A stretch of DNA of 64,000 bases from Bradyrhizobium ivorense (GCF_900696085.1 NZ_CAADFC020000007.1:1-64000); one strand, 5' to 3'. Positions 26,356 through 35,770 are shown, counted from the stretch's first letter. Notes: generated by a model from the letters alone, not told the origin. Program-made: numbers and translations.

Positions 26356-26713
26356 GGCGTTCCTCGAACTCTAAGCCTTGGTCGCTCAAGTCTTGTTGCT
26401 TGTTGGCGGCGTTGCCGCCGCGACACGGACTGTGACGCCGATGGCGCGATCATGCAAGCCGCCCAGCGCGGGTCCGCCCTGCCCTGGGAGCACATCGCCG
26501 GCTTCACGCGATCTTGCGGGATTGCATGTGAATGATGTCACGATGTCGGGCTGTGCGCAGTGTTAGCGCTTCCGCGTCACGGAAAGGGCGCGGCGCCAAT
26601 TGCAGCTTCGAGCCGAGGAATTGGTGGCGACCTCCGTTGCTGATCTCACAAAGCACAAGCGCAACACCCAACCCGTCACCCTGAGAGCTTGTGAAGCTTC
26701 GTCATCTACCGTT

Positions 26714-26836
26714 GTCATCGCCCGGCCTGTGCGCAATTGCGCACATGGACCGGGCGATCCAGTACGCCGCGGCCTCTCGCTTCTATCACCGGCGTCTCTG
26801 GAATACTGGATCACCCGGTCAAGCCGGGTGATGACA
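26714..26836. repeat. Palindromic repeat (GTCATCGCCCGG...GGATCACCCGG type)
   Basis: GTCATCGCCCGGCCTGTGCG and GCGCACATGGACCGGGCGAT are mirrored around TGCGCAATTGCGCA. The right part, TCTCTGGAATACTGGATCAC then CCGGTCAAGCCGG, recurs at 54386-54461. Confidence 0.75.
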
Positions 26837-26860
26837 CCGAGCAAGCTGAGCAAACCACAC

Positions 26861-27040
26861 CGTCACCCCCGCGCAAAGGCTCGCCTTTGTCGCTGGAGGA
26901 GCGCGCGCTTGCGCGCGTCTCGAAGGGTCGACGGCCCGCCTCCCTCCGCACGGCAACAGCCGGGCCGATTCATCCTTCGAGACGCGGCCAAGAGGCCGCT
27001 CCTCCAGCGACAAAGGCGAAGCCTTTGCGCGGGGATGACG
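26861..27040. repeat. Long inverted repeat (CGTCACCCCCGCGCAAAGG type)
   Basis: About 180 bases with outer arms CGTCACCCCCGCGCAAAGGC and GCCTTTGCGCGGGGATGACG. Inner arms TTTGTCGCTGGAGGAGCG and its mirror TCCTCCAGCGACAAAGGCG match too. It resembles REP elements and could form one large cruciform. Confidence 0.8.
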
Positions 27041-27450
27041 GGTTTGGGTTGTTCGCTTGCAAAGAGGAAGAGCAGACTCATTTCTCCATCGACTCGCGAT
27101 TGACAGTCAAATCCATCCCTCCGCACTATCCCTCTCCCGCGCTGTCATGCGCGGTTTCGCCGCAATGGCGATGACGGCGGCAGCGGCTATGTTCGCCTTG
27201 TCATGATTTATGCCATGAGCATCGACACGCATATTGCGCGACTGGCGTTGCGCGCCGGACGTCTGCACGCAGGCAATTAGCCGGGCAGCGAGCACGCGCG
27301 CTGTCCGGCTCTCAATCATCGCAACATCAATCGGTTCGCGGCTTCGAGAGCGGGACGTTGAGTTCCTGCTCCTGAAAGGGCGCGGGGCTGCGGCCCCCGC
27401 CGGCCGAGCCTCCGACACGAGCCAGCAGCGGCAACAACACGGTAACGGAC

Positions 27451-27873
27451 ATGACCCAGAGCAAGCACCACGGCACATTCACTCCCGCATTACCTCCGAT
27501 CATGATCGCGGCGAGCGAAGCGCTGCGTCTCGGCGCGCTGGCCGATTGCAGCATGACCCTGTTTCCGCGCGTGGCTCAGTTCCTCGCGCGCGAGACCGAG
27601 CGGGCGCAGATCGTGGCCGACGACGCCGATCTGCATGACTTGGTCCGCATGGGATCGCGGGTGCGCTACTGCGACGACGAGACCGGCGACATCCGCGAGG
27701 TCGTGCTGGTGTATCCGCACGAAGCCGACATCGCCTTGAAGCGCATCTCGGTCCTGACGCCGGTCGGCGCCGCGCTGATCGGATTGTCGGTCGGCCAGAC
27801 CATCGAATTTCAGACGCCAAGCCACCAGACGCGTGCGATCAAGGTTCTGGCGGTCTCACCTGACGGCGCGTAA
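27451..27873 (+). CDS. rnk: Rnk/GreA C-terminal-like nucleoside diphosphate kinase regulator
   Basis: 140 residues. The body VADDADLHDLVRMGSRVRYC with VVLVYPHEADIALKRISVLT and PVGAALIGLSVGQTIEF is the GreA/GreB C-terminal FKBP-like domain found in Rnk proteins, which bind RNA polymerase without the coiled coil of GreA. The N-terminal part is shorter than a Gre finger. Likely a modulator of transcription or nucleotide pools. Stands alone, convergent with a small minus gene nine bases beyond its end. Confidence 0.85.
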   Translation: MTQSKHHGTFTPALPPIMIAASEALRLGALADCSMTLFPRVAQFLARETERAQIVADDADLHDLVRMGSRVRYCDDETGDIREVVLVYPHEADIALKRISVLTPVGAALIGLSVGQTIEFQTPSHQTRAIKVLAVSPDGA

Positions 27874-27881
27874 CCCCGCGC

Positions 27882-28076
27882 TCACGCCGCGCGGTGGCAC
27901 TGGCCCATTTCCAGGCCGTGCTGGCGGCCGCGTGCGATGCCCTCGGCGATCGCTTTGGCGACGATTTCGGCGGTGTCGGGGGGAAGCTGGTCGAGCGGTT
28001 GCCACGCGCGCATGATGTCGCGCGCGCGTTCGAGGTCGCCATAGATTCCCAGAGGAGGCAGCGGTCTGATCGGCAT
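27882..28076 (-). CDS. Small hypothetical protein
   Basis: 64 residues from ATG 28076 (MPIRPLPPLGIYGDLERARD). One predicted amphipathic helix (TAEIVAKAIAEGIARGRQHG) and no membrane segment. The codon pattern is like its neighbours and the gene fits neatly nine bases from the convergent rnk stop. Function unknown. Confidence 0.55.
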   Translation of the reverse strand: MPIRPLPPLGIYGDLERARDIMRAWQPLDQLPPDTAEIVAKAIAEGIARGRQHGLEMGQCHRAA

Positions 28077-28216
28077 GGTCGTGGCTCCCGATCGCACATC
28101 TGCGCAAGCCTATCCCACTCGGATCGGCCGAGCCATGCATTCGGCTGCCGCATTTTCACGTCGCGCCGTCCGCCGACGCATGGCGAGGGCGCCTGCCCTC
28201 GCCACCAACGCCCGCG

Positions 28217-29281
28217 TCACTCCGCGCCGGAGCCGCCCTGCACGATTTTCTCGTTCAGCTTCAGGTCGACGGTCTCGACCGTGCGGTCGATCTCGGCGCT
28301 GGGCTTGCCGAGCTGATGCGAGATCAGTTTGACCAGCAGGTCGACGCGCTCGATGAAGGGCGCGCCGGCGGCGACCGCGCGGGCGGCCGATGACGGCTTC
28401 AGCAAGCTTTCCGCCGCCTTGGCGTATTTCGCGAACGGCACCTGGTCGGCGGGATCGGCGCCGAGCTGCCGCGCCAGCGCGTCGACATGGTCGTAGATCG
28501 CCTGCGAGCGCTTGAGGTCGCCGTGCACGGCGTCGCGGATCGACTGCGGCTCTGATGGCGTGATGCAGCGGTAGTTGCCGGTCAGCAGCATCGACCATTT
28601 CGCCAGCGGCACGAACAGCGAAGAGAACACTTTCAGCTTCACCGGAACGTCCTGGCCGTCCAGCGTCACCGCGTCGATATCGGCCTCGAGCTCGCGCAGC
28701 ACCTTGTTGTGCTTGTCGTCGGCGAAGGCGGAGGCCTTGAAGTTGGTCGGCAGGCCGACATGCAGCACGTTGGCCTTCTCCTCCGGCGGACGGAACGCCT
28801 GCGGATCGGGCGAGCACAGCGTGACGAGGCCCGGCTCGAAACGCTCCCACACTTGCGCGTTGGTGTAAGCCTCCTCGAGGTCCATGCCGGCGAGCGCGGG
28901 GATCCGCTTCAGGTAGGGCAGCGGCGGCATGTTCATGATCGACAGGCACGGCAGCTTCGCCGCCGCGATCTTGACCATCAGCACGCGCACCGTGTGGTTG
29001 GTGTATTGCGGCTCCTGCATCGCAAGGCCGACCATGTCGTAGCGCGACACGTCGACATCGGCGGGGGTCACGGCGTCGAGCTTGCCCGGCAGGTCGCGCG
29101 AGAAGATCGAGCGATGGTTCGGCTCGTCGCGCAGCTTGATGCGCACCTCGGTGCCGTCGCGGTTGATCAGCTCCGCGGTGTTCTTGCGGCAGACCAGGGA
29201 GACGTTGTGCCCCGCCATCAGCAGCTTCGTCCCCAGCAACGAGCCGTACGAGGCCCCAAGGATCAGAATATTGCGCGCCAT
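28217..29281 (-). CDS. Ketopantoate reductase-like (ApbA/PanE) oxidoreductase
   Basis: 354 residues from ATG 29281. The N-terminal ILILGASYGSLLGTKLLMAG is the NADP-binding fold of ApbA/PanE proteins, followed by VSLVCRKNTAELINRDGTEV. The C-terminal half includes FSSLFVPLAKWSMLLTGNYR, which corresponds to the helical domain with the catalytic Lys region. Usual PanE reduces 2-dehydropantoate to pantoate, but this one is longer and diverged, so a different 2-oxo acid is likely. The neighbouring LysR gene on the same strand lies 177 bases upstream. Confidence 0.75.
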   Translation of the reverse strand: MARNILILGASYGSLLGTKLLMAGHNVSLVCRKNTAELINRDGTEVRIKLRDEPNHRSIFSRDLPGKLDAVTPADVDVSRYDMVGLAMQEPQYTNHTVRVLMVKIAAAKLPCLSIMNMPPLPYLKRIPALAGMDLEEAYTNAQVWERFEPGLVTLCSPDPQAFRPPEEKANVLHVGLPTNFKASAFADDKHNKVLRELEADIDAVTLDGQDVPVKLKVFSSLFVPLAKWSMLLTGNYRCITPSEPQSIRDAVHGDLKRSQAIYDHVDALARQLGADPADQVPFAKYAKAAESLLKPSSAARAVAAGAPFIERVDLLVKLISHQLGKPSAEIDRTVETVDLKLNEKIVQGGSGAE

Positions 29282-29458
29282 GCTCTCTCTTTCAAAACCC
29301 TGCTTGAATGTCCAACGCCCGTCCCGGGCCGGAGGTCCGCGGGAAACGCCGGAGGCCCCGGCCGTGGTATACCAGTGTCTATCGCAGTTCGGCAGGCCCG
29401 ACAATCGCGCGGACAAGGCCCTCCCCGATCGGCCGCGAGCCTGATTTTACAATTGGAA

Positions 29459-30388
29459 TCAAGCCGTTGCGCGGGCGGTCTTCCTGTATTCGGCGGTTTC
29501 GGCGCGCAGCAGCTCGCAGAATTGCAGCGCCAGGCGGCTGCGCGGCCGCTGCGACGGAAACAGCAGCACGGTGGTGATCTCGAGCCGCGGCGTGAACGGC
29601 TTCAGCACGATCCGGGCGCTGGCAAAATCCCGCGCCACCACCGGATCGACGATCGAGAAACCCAGCCCCTGCGCGACCAGGGCGCAGCGCTGCATACTGT
29701 ACTGGATCTCGGCGACCGTTCGCACCTCGACATTGGCATCTTCCAAGGCGCGTTCGAGGCGCAGCCGGTGCGGCGCGCCGGGCGCGGGCGCAATCATGGT
29801 CTCGCCATGCAGATCCTTCGGCGCGATCGATCGCTTGGCGCGCAGGCGGTGCTGACGCGGCAGCACGCAGACCGCATCCGTCGTCATCAGCAGTTCGTCG
29901 TCGACGGCGGTGAAGCCGGCCTGCGGCCGCGCCAGCCCGACATCGCATTGGCCGGACGCGACCAGGCTCCACACCCGTTCCGGACTGTGCACGGCGACCG
30001 ACAGCATGATGCCGGGATTCTTGCGCGAGAAACTGCTGACGATCCGCGGCATCAGCGAATAGGTGAACGCCGGAAGGCAGGCGATCCGCAGCGTGCCGCT
30101 GCCGCGCTCGCGAATGCCGCGCGCGGCACGCGCCAGATAGTCGAGCCCGACCTGGTTGCGCTCGACCTCCTGCAGGAAGATCTCGCCCTCGACCGTCAGC
30201 GTAACGCCGCCCCGGCCGCGCTCGAACAGCGCGAAACCGATCTCGCGCTCCAGCCGCGCGATCGCACGGCTGACGAAGGGCTGGCCGATCCGCAGGCTCA
30301 GCGCGGCCTTGGTGATTCCGTTGTGGCGCACGACCTCGCGAAACAGGTCGACGTGCCTTGGATTCAGGGATCTTGGGTTCAGGGACAT
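29459..30388 (-). CDS. LysR-family transcriptional regulator
   Basis: 309 residues from ATG 30388. The winged helix is in HVDLFREVVRHNGITKAALS with IGQPFVSRAIARLEREIGFA and FERGRGGVTLTVEGE. The effector domain follows, with LRIACLPAFTYSLMPRIVSS as the first strand. It may control the ketopantoate-reductase-like gene downstream on the same strand or the GNAT gene divergent from it. Ligand unknown. Confidence 0.9.
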   Translation of the reverse strand: MSLNPRSLNPRHVDLFREVVRHNGITKAALSLRIGQPFVSRAIARLEREIGFALFERGRGGVTLTVEGEIFLQEVERNQVGLDYLARAARGIRERGSGTLRIACLPAFTYSLMPRIVSSFSRKNPGIMLSVAVHSPERVWSLVASGQCDVGLARPQAGFTAVDDELLMTTDAVCVLPRQHRLRAKRSIAPKDLHGETMIAPAPGAPHRLRLERALEDANVEVRTVAEIQYSMQRCALVAQGLGFSIVDPVVARDFASARIVLKPFTPRLEITTVLLFPSQRPRSRLALQFCELLRAETAEYRKTARATA

Positions 30389-30441
30389 GACCAATCTGCA
30401 TATGAACTGCCGATCCGGTCATTTGACGGCATGCACACAGG

Positions 30442-31074
30442 ATGCGTCAATACGGCATGCAGACCTCGAACCGCGAAACCAACTTCGCCACCGACCGCAT
30501 CCTGCTCGCCAAGATCACCGGCGCGGCGCCTGCGCGCGCGAAGCTGCTCGGCGAGACCGACCGTCTTCGGCAGCTCGATCGCGGCGGCTCCGGCCGGGCA
30601 GTGGCCGCGCGCCTCGCAGCGACGCTGAGCCGGGCGGCAACGACGGCCGCGTTCGCGCTCGAGGACGTTAGATCGGGCGAGTTGCTCGGCCTCACCGCGT
30701 TCGCGACCGTCGAGCCGGAGGAGAAGCGCGCGACGCTGGCGCCGATCTGGTGCATCGGACAATTGGACGAGGCGCTGCTGGTCAGCCATGTCGCGCATCT
30801 CATGACGCGCTATGCGTTCGAGGTACTCGCCGTCGAGCGGGCGGAGGTGCATCTGGACTGGCGGCTGCGGCGTAGCCTCGATCTCTACACCAGCCTCGGC
30901 TTCCGCTGCGAAGGCCGGCTTCGCGCCTGGTTCGCGGCCGACGAGGGCGCATCCGCCGATGCGGCCGTTCTCAGCGTGATCAGCTCCGAATGGCCCGCGA
31001 TCGCCGACCGGCAGCGCAGGGTGCTCGCCAGCGAAGATTGGCGCGGCCGGCTTCCGTCCGACCGTCCGCCATAG
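30442..31074 (+). CDS. GNAT-family acetyltransferase-like protein
   Basis: 210 residues; ATG 30442 or 30457. FALEDVRSGELLGLTAFATV and IGQLDEALLVSHVAHLMTRY with RAEVHLDWRLRRSLDLYTSL give the RimJ/RimL-like GNAT order, ending in LGFRCEGRLRAWF, the classic C-terminal GNAT motif. It ends six bases before a GC-rich hairpin shared with the convergent GYD gene. Substrate unknown. Confidence 0.75.
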   Translation: MRQYGMQTSNRETNFATDRILLAKITGAAPARAKLLGETDRLRQLDRGGSGRAVAARLAATLSRAATTAAFALEDVRSGELLGLTAFATVEPEEKRATLAPIWCIGQLDEALLVSHVAHLMTRYAFEVLAVERAEVHLDWRLRRSLDLYTSLGFRCEGRLRAWFAADEGASADAAVLSVISSEWPAIADRQRRVLASEDWRGRLPSDRPP

Positions 31075-31080
31075 CTGAAA

Positions 31081-31110
31081 GGCCGCCGCTCAATGATCCG
31101 AGCGGCGGCC
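31081..31110. terminator. GC-rich hairpin between convergent genes
   Basis: GGCCGCCGCTC and GAGCGGCGGCC are perfect 11-base mirrors around an 8-base loop. It lies between the convergent GNAT and GYD genes. There is no long T run on either side, so terminator efficiency is uncertain. Confidence 0.65.
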
Positions 31111-31132
31111 TCGCGCATGAGTTCAGATGAGA

Positions 31133-31468
31133 TCAGCTTCCAGGCGGGCTGTAGCTTGGACGCATCTTGGCTGCGTTCTGGCGGACCTGCTTGATCTCGT
31201 CCTGCGTGAACAGTCTCATCAGCTTGACGTTCTGCATGGTGCCGGCGGCGACGGTGAGGCCGGAAATCGCCGGAGCCGCACTCGGATCAGGCACGTCGAA
31301 AATCACCAGGACGCCCGGGCCGTCGGTCGCCGTGCTGTACATCGAGACGAGCTTGCCGCCCGCGCTCTCGATGAGTTTTCTTGCCGCCTCCTGGCGGTTC
31401 GTCGTCGGGTTTTCCAGGATCGCGTTGAGAGCACGTGGCGTGTATTGTCCAGTCATACAGAAATGCAT
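31133..31468 (-). CDS. GYD-domain protein
   Basis: 111 residues from ATG 31468, which has GGAGG five bases upstream; an ATG at 31480 is less well placed. FCMTGQYTPRALNAILENPT then ARKLIESAGGKLVSMYSTAT and LRLFTQDEI-like MRLFTQDEIK are the ferredoxin-like alpha/beta repeat of GYD proteins. Members are widespread and of unknown biochemical role, probably dimeric cytoplasmic proteins. Confidence 0.82.
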   Translation of the reverse strand: MHFCMTGQYTPRALNAILENPTTNRQEAARKLIESAGGKLVSMYSTATDGPGVLVIFDVPDPSAAPAISGLTVAAGTMQNVKLMRLFTQDEIKQVRQNAAKMRPSYSPPGS

Positions 31469-31690
31469 GAATGCCTCCATCTGAGGTTTGAAATAACTTT
31501 CACGTGCCGTTCCGAACCAGTCGTCACGGGCGCCGCGTCTGAAATGTCACAAGAAAGTTGCCCGCCGTGGGCATAAAGGCCGCCTATGACTCCCGGGAAT
31601 CTCGGCACATCCCGGTGGCGGCTCGCTTGCACGATACATCAGCCGGCGATGAGGCGGAAGAGGACTTCACGATCGTCTCGCTCAAAGAAG

Positions 31691-31716
31691 AGAGCCCCGC
31701 TTGGTAGCGGGGCTCT
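31691..31716 (-). terminator. Rho-independent terminator of the exported Gln-rich protein gene
   Basis: AGAGCCCCGC and GCGGGGCTCT mirror around TTGGTA. On the minus strand the hairpin is followed by CTTCTTTG, nine bases after the stop at 31725. Confidence 0.75.
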
Positions 31717-31724
31717 TGCATGGG

Positions 31725-33467
31725 TTAGTATTTTCTGTCGCTTGCACCCTGACCGGAGTTTTGCGCCGGCGTCTGTGCACCTTGTTGTGCGTTGTGGCCC
31801 GAGCTTGACGATGACGGACCGCTGCTCTGGCCGTGTCCGGACTGCGTATTCCGATCCGCATTCGGCTGGTTGCCGCTCCGGCCGACGGTGGACTGGTTCT
31901 GCGGAGCAGACTGTCCGGTCGTATTCGACTGCGGCGCGTTATCCCGAGCGGATGGCTGGGGTCCGGCCTGACCGGTGGTTGACTGGTTCTGCGGCGGGTT
32001 CGCCCGATCATTCGTTTGTCCCGTCGTGCTCTGTCCAGTCGTGTTCTGCTGCTGGCTGCCGCTGCGGCCGACCGTCGACTGTCCCTGCGACGCGCCGCCA
32101 CCGATCCGATCCGACAGACCCAGCGCGGTCACGGTGCGCGTATCGACGCTGCCGCTTGTCGCGATGCCCTCCCGGCGCTGGAACGTGATCAATGCCTCGC
32201 GGGTCCGGGAATCGAACACACCGGTAACCTCGCCGACCAGCAGGCCGCGATCGATCAGCACCTCCTGCACCTCACGGATCTGCTCCGGGCTCAGGTCCAT
32301 CGCGTAGCTACCACTGCCGCCGCGGCGATGGCTGTAGTGCGTACGCGGTCCAACCGGGACCACGTCGACAACCCGGCGGCTGCGGTCGAGGAACACGACC
32401 TCATCCTCGACGATGAAGAAGCTGTCGTCGCGATAATACGGGAACGCCTCGATCAGCGCCGGGAAAGCGGCGACCGACACGACATGGAAATTCCTCGGCA
32501 CCACCACGCCGCGGTTAACCGCGAAGTTGATCGAGCTGACGTTGACGCGCGGCGCGTTGCGCGCCGACAGCACCGAGCGCTGGATCGTGCTCTGCTGTTG
32601 CGCCGTCACGGTGCGCCCGGCTTCGCTCTGCACCGTCGTGTTCGACTGGGTCTGAGCAGTGGCGCCAGACTGGCTCTGCGCCTGACCGGTGGTCTGCCCG
32701 GGCTCCGTGCGGCCTTGCGCGGTGCCGGACTGCGGTGCGGCCGCGCCCGTCGTCTGGCCGGGTCTGGTGTTCTGACCGGTCGTCGTGCTCGCGCCGCCCT
32801 TGCCCTGCCCCGTCGTGGTGCTCTCGTTCAGCCTTGCGGCGCCGCTGCGGTTCTGCGGCTGCTGCTGCTGCTGGGTTTGCCGCGAAGCGGCGCTACCGCG
32901 TTCGCGGGATTCGGTCTGGCCGGTCTGCTCGCGCTCGCGTCGGCTCTGTCCAACGGTCTGATCCTGTCGCGCGCGATCACGCTGGCTCTGCCGCTCGCCG
33001 CTCTGCTCCGCGCGGCCGCTCTGCTCGACGCGGCTGCGTTCGCGGGCCTGTCCGGTGGTCTGGCCGCGCATGCCCTCGCTGCGCTCGGCCGCGCCACCGC
33101 GCCCCATCCGCTCGGTCTGGCCCTGAACGCGACCTTGGGCCTGACCTTGTGCCTGGCCTTGGGCTGGACCCTGGACCCGGGCGCCTTCGCTCGCGCCGTG
33201 GCCACGTCCCTCCGTCATGCCGCCGCCGCGCGCCGCACCGGACGGACCTCCATGCATTTCGCCGCCGGAGCGGCCTGCAGACGGGCCTCCTGACGATCCG
33301 CGCTCGCCGCCGCCGGCTCCCGCTCCGGCGCCGATGCTTGCGCCGCCACCGGCGCCAGCACCACCGCCGCCGCCTTCCCGCATGCCTTGTGCCGATGCGA
33401 GACCGACGCCGGCCAGCAACACCGCTGTCGTCAACAGAAATCTGTTTTTCATCATCTTGCTCTGCAT
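31725..33467 (-). CDS. Exported low-complexity protein with DUF1236 and peptidoglycan-binding domains
   Basis: 580 residues. Signal peptide (NRFLLTTAVLLAGVGLASAQ), then about 290 residues rich in Gly/Gln/Arg/Thr with repeated TTGQ, GQAQGQ and RxEQSG units. A DUF1236-like segment (about 305-375; SSINFAVNRGVVVPRNFHVV, FIVEDEVVFLD) precedes a peptidoglycan-binding-1 domain (about 395-455; LSPEQIREVQEVLIDRGLL, GVFDSRTREALITFQR). The tail is again NTTGQS/STVGRSG repeats. Likely attached to the cell wall or surface. A strong hairpin terminator follows. Confidence 0.82.
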   Translation of the reverse strand: MQSKMMKNRFLLTTAVLLAGVGLASAQGMREGGGGGAGAGGGASIGAGAGAGGGERGSSGGPSAGRSGGEMHGGPSGAARGGGMTEGRGHGASEGARVQGPAQGQAQGQAQGRVQGQTERMGRGGAAERSEGMRGQTTGQARERSRVEQSGRAEQSGERQSQRDRARQDQTVGQSRREREQTGQTESRERGSAASRQTQQQQQPQNRSGAARLNESTTTGQGKGGASTTTGQNTRPGQTTGAAAPQSGTAQGRTEPGQTTGQAQSQSGATAQTQSNTTVQSEAGRTVTAQQQSTIQRSVLSARNAPRVNVSSINFAVNRGVVVPRNFHVVSVAAFPALIEAFPYYRDDSFFIVEDEVVFLDRSRRVVDVVPVGPRTHYSHRRGGSGSYAMDLSPEQIREVQEVLIDRGLLVGEVTGVFDSRTREALITFQRREGIATSGSVDTRTVTALGLSDRIGGGASQGQSTVGRSGSQQQNTTGQSTTGQTNDRANPPQNQSTTGQAGPQPSARDNAPQSNTTGQSAPQNQSTVGRSGNQPNADRNTQSGHGQSSGPSSSSSGHNAQQGAQTPAQNSGQGASDRKY

Positions 33468-33807
33468 TACTGATTCCCTCCTCTATCTCGCGATCCGCCT
33501 GCAAAAGCAGACGCCACAGACTGGCGCTGCTTCAGCCGGAGCCGCGCTCCACAAACCCCGATCATTGTCGCGGCAAGGTGTGCGCGCGAGTCACCCGGTG
33601 AACCTGCCCTGTGAGGAAAACAACGGTGCCTCGGCGGCCGTTCCTAACGACGCGCGCGCGAGTCGATGCAATTGCCGGAGAACCGGAACCGTCACGTGGG
33701 AACATGCGCGTGTTCCCCACGCTCCAAAAGTCGGAACGCCGCAATAGGCACCAACGCCGCATTGTCCCGTTGACGCGTTGCGACAATCGCCCGCTAAGGA
33801 GGACTTT
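33468..33807. other. Divergent promoter gap between two exported-protein genes
   Basis: 340 bases between the DUF1236 gene (minus) and the Gly/Tyr-rich gene (plus). Contains AAGGAGG at 33796-33802, the ribosome site of the plus-strand gene. No stable gene or repeat was found in the rest. Confidence 0.5.
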
Positions 33808-34242
33808 ATGAAGACAGCACTTGTTCTAGCGACAGCCGGCGCGCTCAGTCTTGGCGCAGTGGCTGCCCCGGCACCCGCTGAAGCGCGCGGCGGATTCGGT
33901 CGTGCGCTCGCGGGTGGATTAATCGCCGGCGCCGTCGTCGGCGGGCTCGCCTCGTCAGCCTACGCCTGGGGTCCCGGGTACGGTGGCTACTCCGGTCCCG
34001 GCTACGGCGGCTACGACGGCTACGGACCCGTGTACTATGATGCACCCGGAGCCTACGGCGCCTATGCCTACGATGACGTCTACGACGTCGCGCCATATCG
34101 TTGGGGCGGATACACCACGACGTACGATAGTGGATACAGCCCGGCCTATTACGGTTACGGCTATCGCCGCGTGGTTCGCCCGGCATACGCCTATTACGGC
34201 GGCTACCCGCGTTGGCACCATCGCTGGCATCGTTACTGGTAA
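33808..34242 (+). CDS. Exported Gly/Tyr-rich small protein
   Basis: 144 residues from ATG 33808, with AAGGAGGACTTT upstream. Signal peptide TALVLATAGALSLGAVAAPA with a site near AEA. A glycine-zipper-like ALAGGLIAGAVVGGLASSAY follows, then many GY pairs (GPGYGGYSG, YGPVYYD) and a His/Trp tail (RWHHRWHRYW). Membrane or surface association is likely. Function unknown. Confidence 0.8.
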   Translation: MKTALVLATAGALSLGAVAAPAPAEARGGFGRALAGGLIAGAVVGGLASSAYAWGPGYGGYSGPGYGGYDGYGPVYYDAPGAYGAYAYDDVYDVAPYRWGGYTTTYDSGYSPAYYGYGYRRVVRPAYAYYGGYPRWHHRWHRYW

Positions 34243-34362
34243 GATCGGGCAGAAGCCCGCCGAAGCGCATGCGGGCTTCTGCTCAACGAGTTCGGCATCG
34301 CCCTCAGTATCGGCCCGCGGATCGCTGCCTTGCCCGCCGGCACAAATCTCGCGCGGCCCGCT

Positions 34363-34806
34363 TCACCCGATCGAGAGGGCGCGTTGCCTGATTTGCTCGA
34401 GCCATGCGGCGAAGCGGGGATGTTTCGCAAATCTGCCTTCCAGCGTCGCCAATTCCTGCTGGAAGACCGGCAGCAACAGCACGCGTTCGATGTCGGGCTC
34501 CCTGATCCGCCAAATCGCAGGCGGAATGAAGCCATGGACCTTGAGCTCATAGAGCTCGAAGATCGAGTAGATCACCTCATGCACGGTTCGGCGTTCGTCC
34601 AGCGTCATCTCCGTCTCGGCCGGAACGCCGGCATCCAGGAATGCCGCCATCGGCAATTTGCGCCGCAGATCGGAAATGCGGTCGGAGTAGCGGAGAAAGA
34701 TGTCGGCGCCCAGCCGCCGGTTGTTGGTGTACAGCGCCATGTAGATCGCCGTGATGCCGACCATGATGGTCCCGAGCGTCATGAACTTGAGAATATGATC
34801 GAGCAC
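34363..34806 (-). CDS. DUF4760-like single-pass membrane protein
   Basis: 147 residues from a GTG at 34806 preceded by GGAGG. One N-terminal helix (FMTLGTIMVGITAIYMALYT) is followed by a soluble helical part with SDRISDLRRKLPMAAFLD and RTVHEVIYSIFELYELKVHG. The arrangement resembles DUF4760 proteins. The upstream in-frame extension to 34926 is Ser/Arg-rich and looks non-coding. Role unknown. Confidence 0.65.
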   Translation of the reverse strand: MLDHILKFMTLGTIMVGITAIYMALYTNNRRLGADIFLRYSDRISDLRRKLPMAAFLDAGVPAETEMTLDERRTVHEVIYSIFELYELKVHGFIPPAIWRIREPDIERVLLLPVFQQELATLEGRFAKHPRFAAWLEQIRQRALSIG

Positions 34807-35296
34807 CGCAAGGCCTCCTTCCCCATCGCCAGACCGCACGAGACATTGTGCGCGTCCCGGGCCGCCCGACTCAATGCCGCAGGCACGCCCCGATTGTCGA
34901 GACGCGGAGCGCCGGTTGACTCCCAAGCCTTGGTGCAGACGGGACCGGGCGCCCCACGACGCGGCAGGCCCGGACTCCCTGTTGGATGCTGGATCGACGA
35001 ACGGCTTCCACGGAAGTCCGAGAGACGCGGACGCGCCCGATGTGCGGATTGGGATGCCGCCAAGCCGTCTTCTACCGGATGCCGGATGTGAACTGGTTCA
35101 CAAAAATGCAGTGAAATGGCTGCTAGAGCATTACGCGCTGGGGGATTTCAGGGGCCCAGCAGCAGGGCGCCGCCGGGACACGATATTTCGAGCCCGACGG
35201 CGTAGCTTTTTCAGGGGGCGATTTGTCCTGGTCCCGGCTGCGGGCTTTCCGCCGCGTGTGCGCAGCCATGCAATCACCCGCCCGGATTCGTCTCGG
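34807..35296. other. 490-base gap with no recognised feature
   Basis: Both strands carry only short frames of atypical composition. No hairpin with a T run and no dispersed repeat was found. Confidence 0.4.
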
Positions 35297-35590
35297 CTAG
35301 GCGGCTCCCGACCGCAAGGAGGATTTGCGACCTTGCGATCGGGACAGGCGATGCGACTTCGAGCGCTTCGACGCACTGCGTTTTCGCGACTTCGCGCGCC
35401 GCACCCGCTCGAAGGTATTCAATAGATCCTTGATGGTCTTGAACCTGAGAACCGAAGGCTCGTTCTGCCGAACGATCGTAGCCTTGCGGCGCTCGACTGG
35501 AGGCAGCAACATCGCTCGGGCGACTGCATGCCGCAACTTCATGGAGCCATGATTTGTGAGTTCAACAAGCTCTTCCGGGTTTGCTCTCAT
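35297..35590 (-). CDS. Small basic hypothetical protein
   Basis: 97 residues. AAGGAGTCACA precedes the ATG at 35590, a strong ribosome site. The N-terminal half is ordinary (ELVELTNHGSMKLRHAVARA); the last 35 residues are nearly all Ser/Arg/Lys (KSRKRSASKRSKSHRLSRSQ), pointing to nucleic-acid binding or disorder. No family recognised. Confidence 0.6.
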   Translation of the reverse strand: MRANPEELVELTNHGSMKLRHAVARAMLLPPVERRKATIVRQNEPSVLRFKTIKDLLNTFERVRRAKSRKRSASKRSKSHRLSRSQGRKSSLRSGAA

Positions 35591-35770
35591 TGTGACTCCT
35601 TACGCCGGCAAAAGCCCTCCCTCCGGAAGAACGTCGAGCACCGACTGGAGTTTCTCAGTGCACGCAGTTGGCCGACCGGATTCGTCGATCGAGTTTCTCG
35701 AGTCTCTCGACCGACTTTCTTTCTGCTGGTGGAGCTCAAATCCGGAACCGGAGGAACTGAACGGTGTCCC

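Larger units (their letters stand above)
26356..27450. other. Gene-poor 1.1 kb stretch with dispersed repeats
   Basis: Two repeat blocks (26714-26836 and 26861-27040) fill the centre. The flanks contain only short open frames without ribosome sites or recognisable motifs. The region just before the Rnk-like gene (27041-27450) probably holds its promoter; no clear boxes were identified. Confidence 0.5.

Noticed and set aside
26861..27040. Possible CRISPR-like or IS end because of long inverted arms
   Set aside because: A single inverted unit with no direct repeats or spacers and no transposase; fits REP-type repeats.
31586..31723. Coding-like stretch ending in DEAEEDFTIVSLKEESPAW
   Set aside because: No start codon or ribosome site in frame and no homologous family recognised; it overlaps the terminator.
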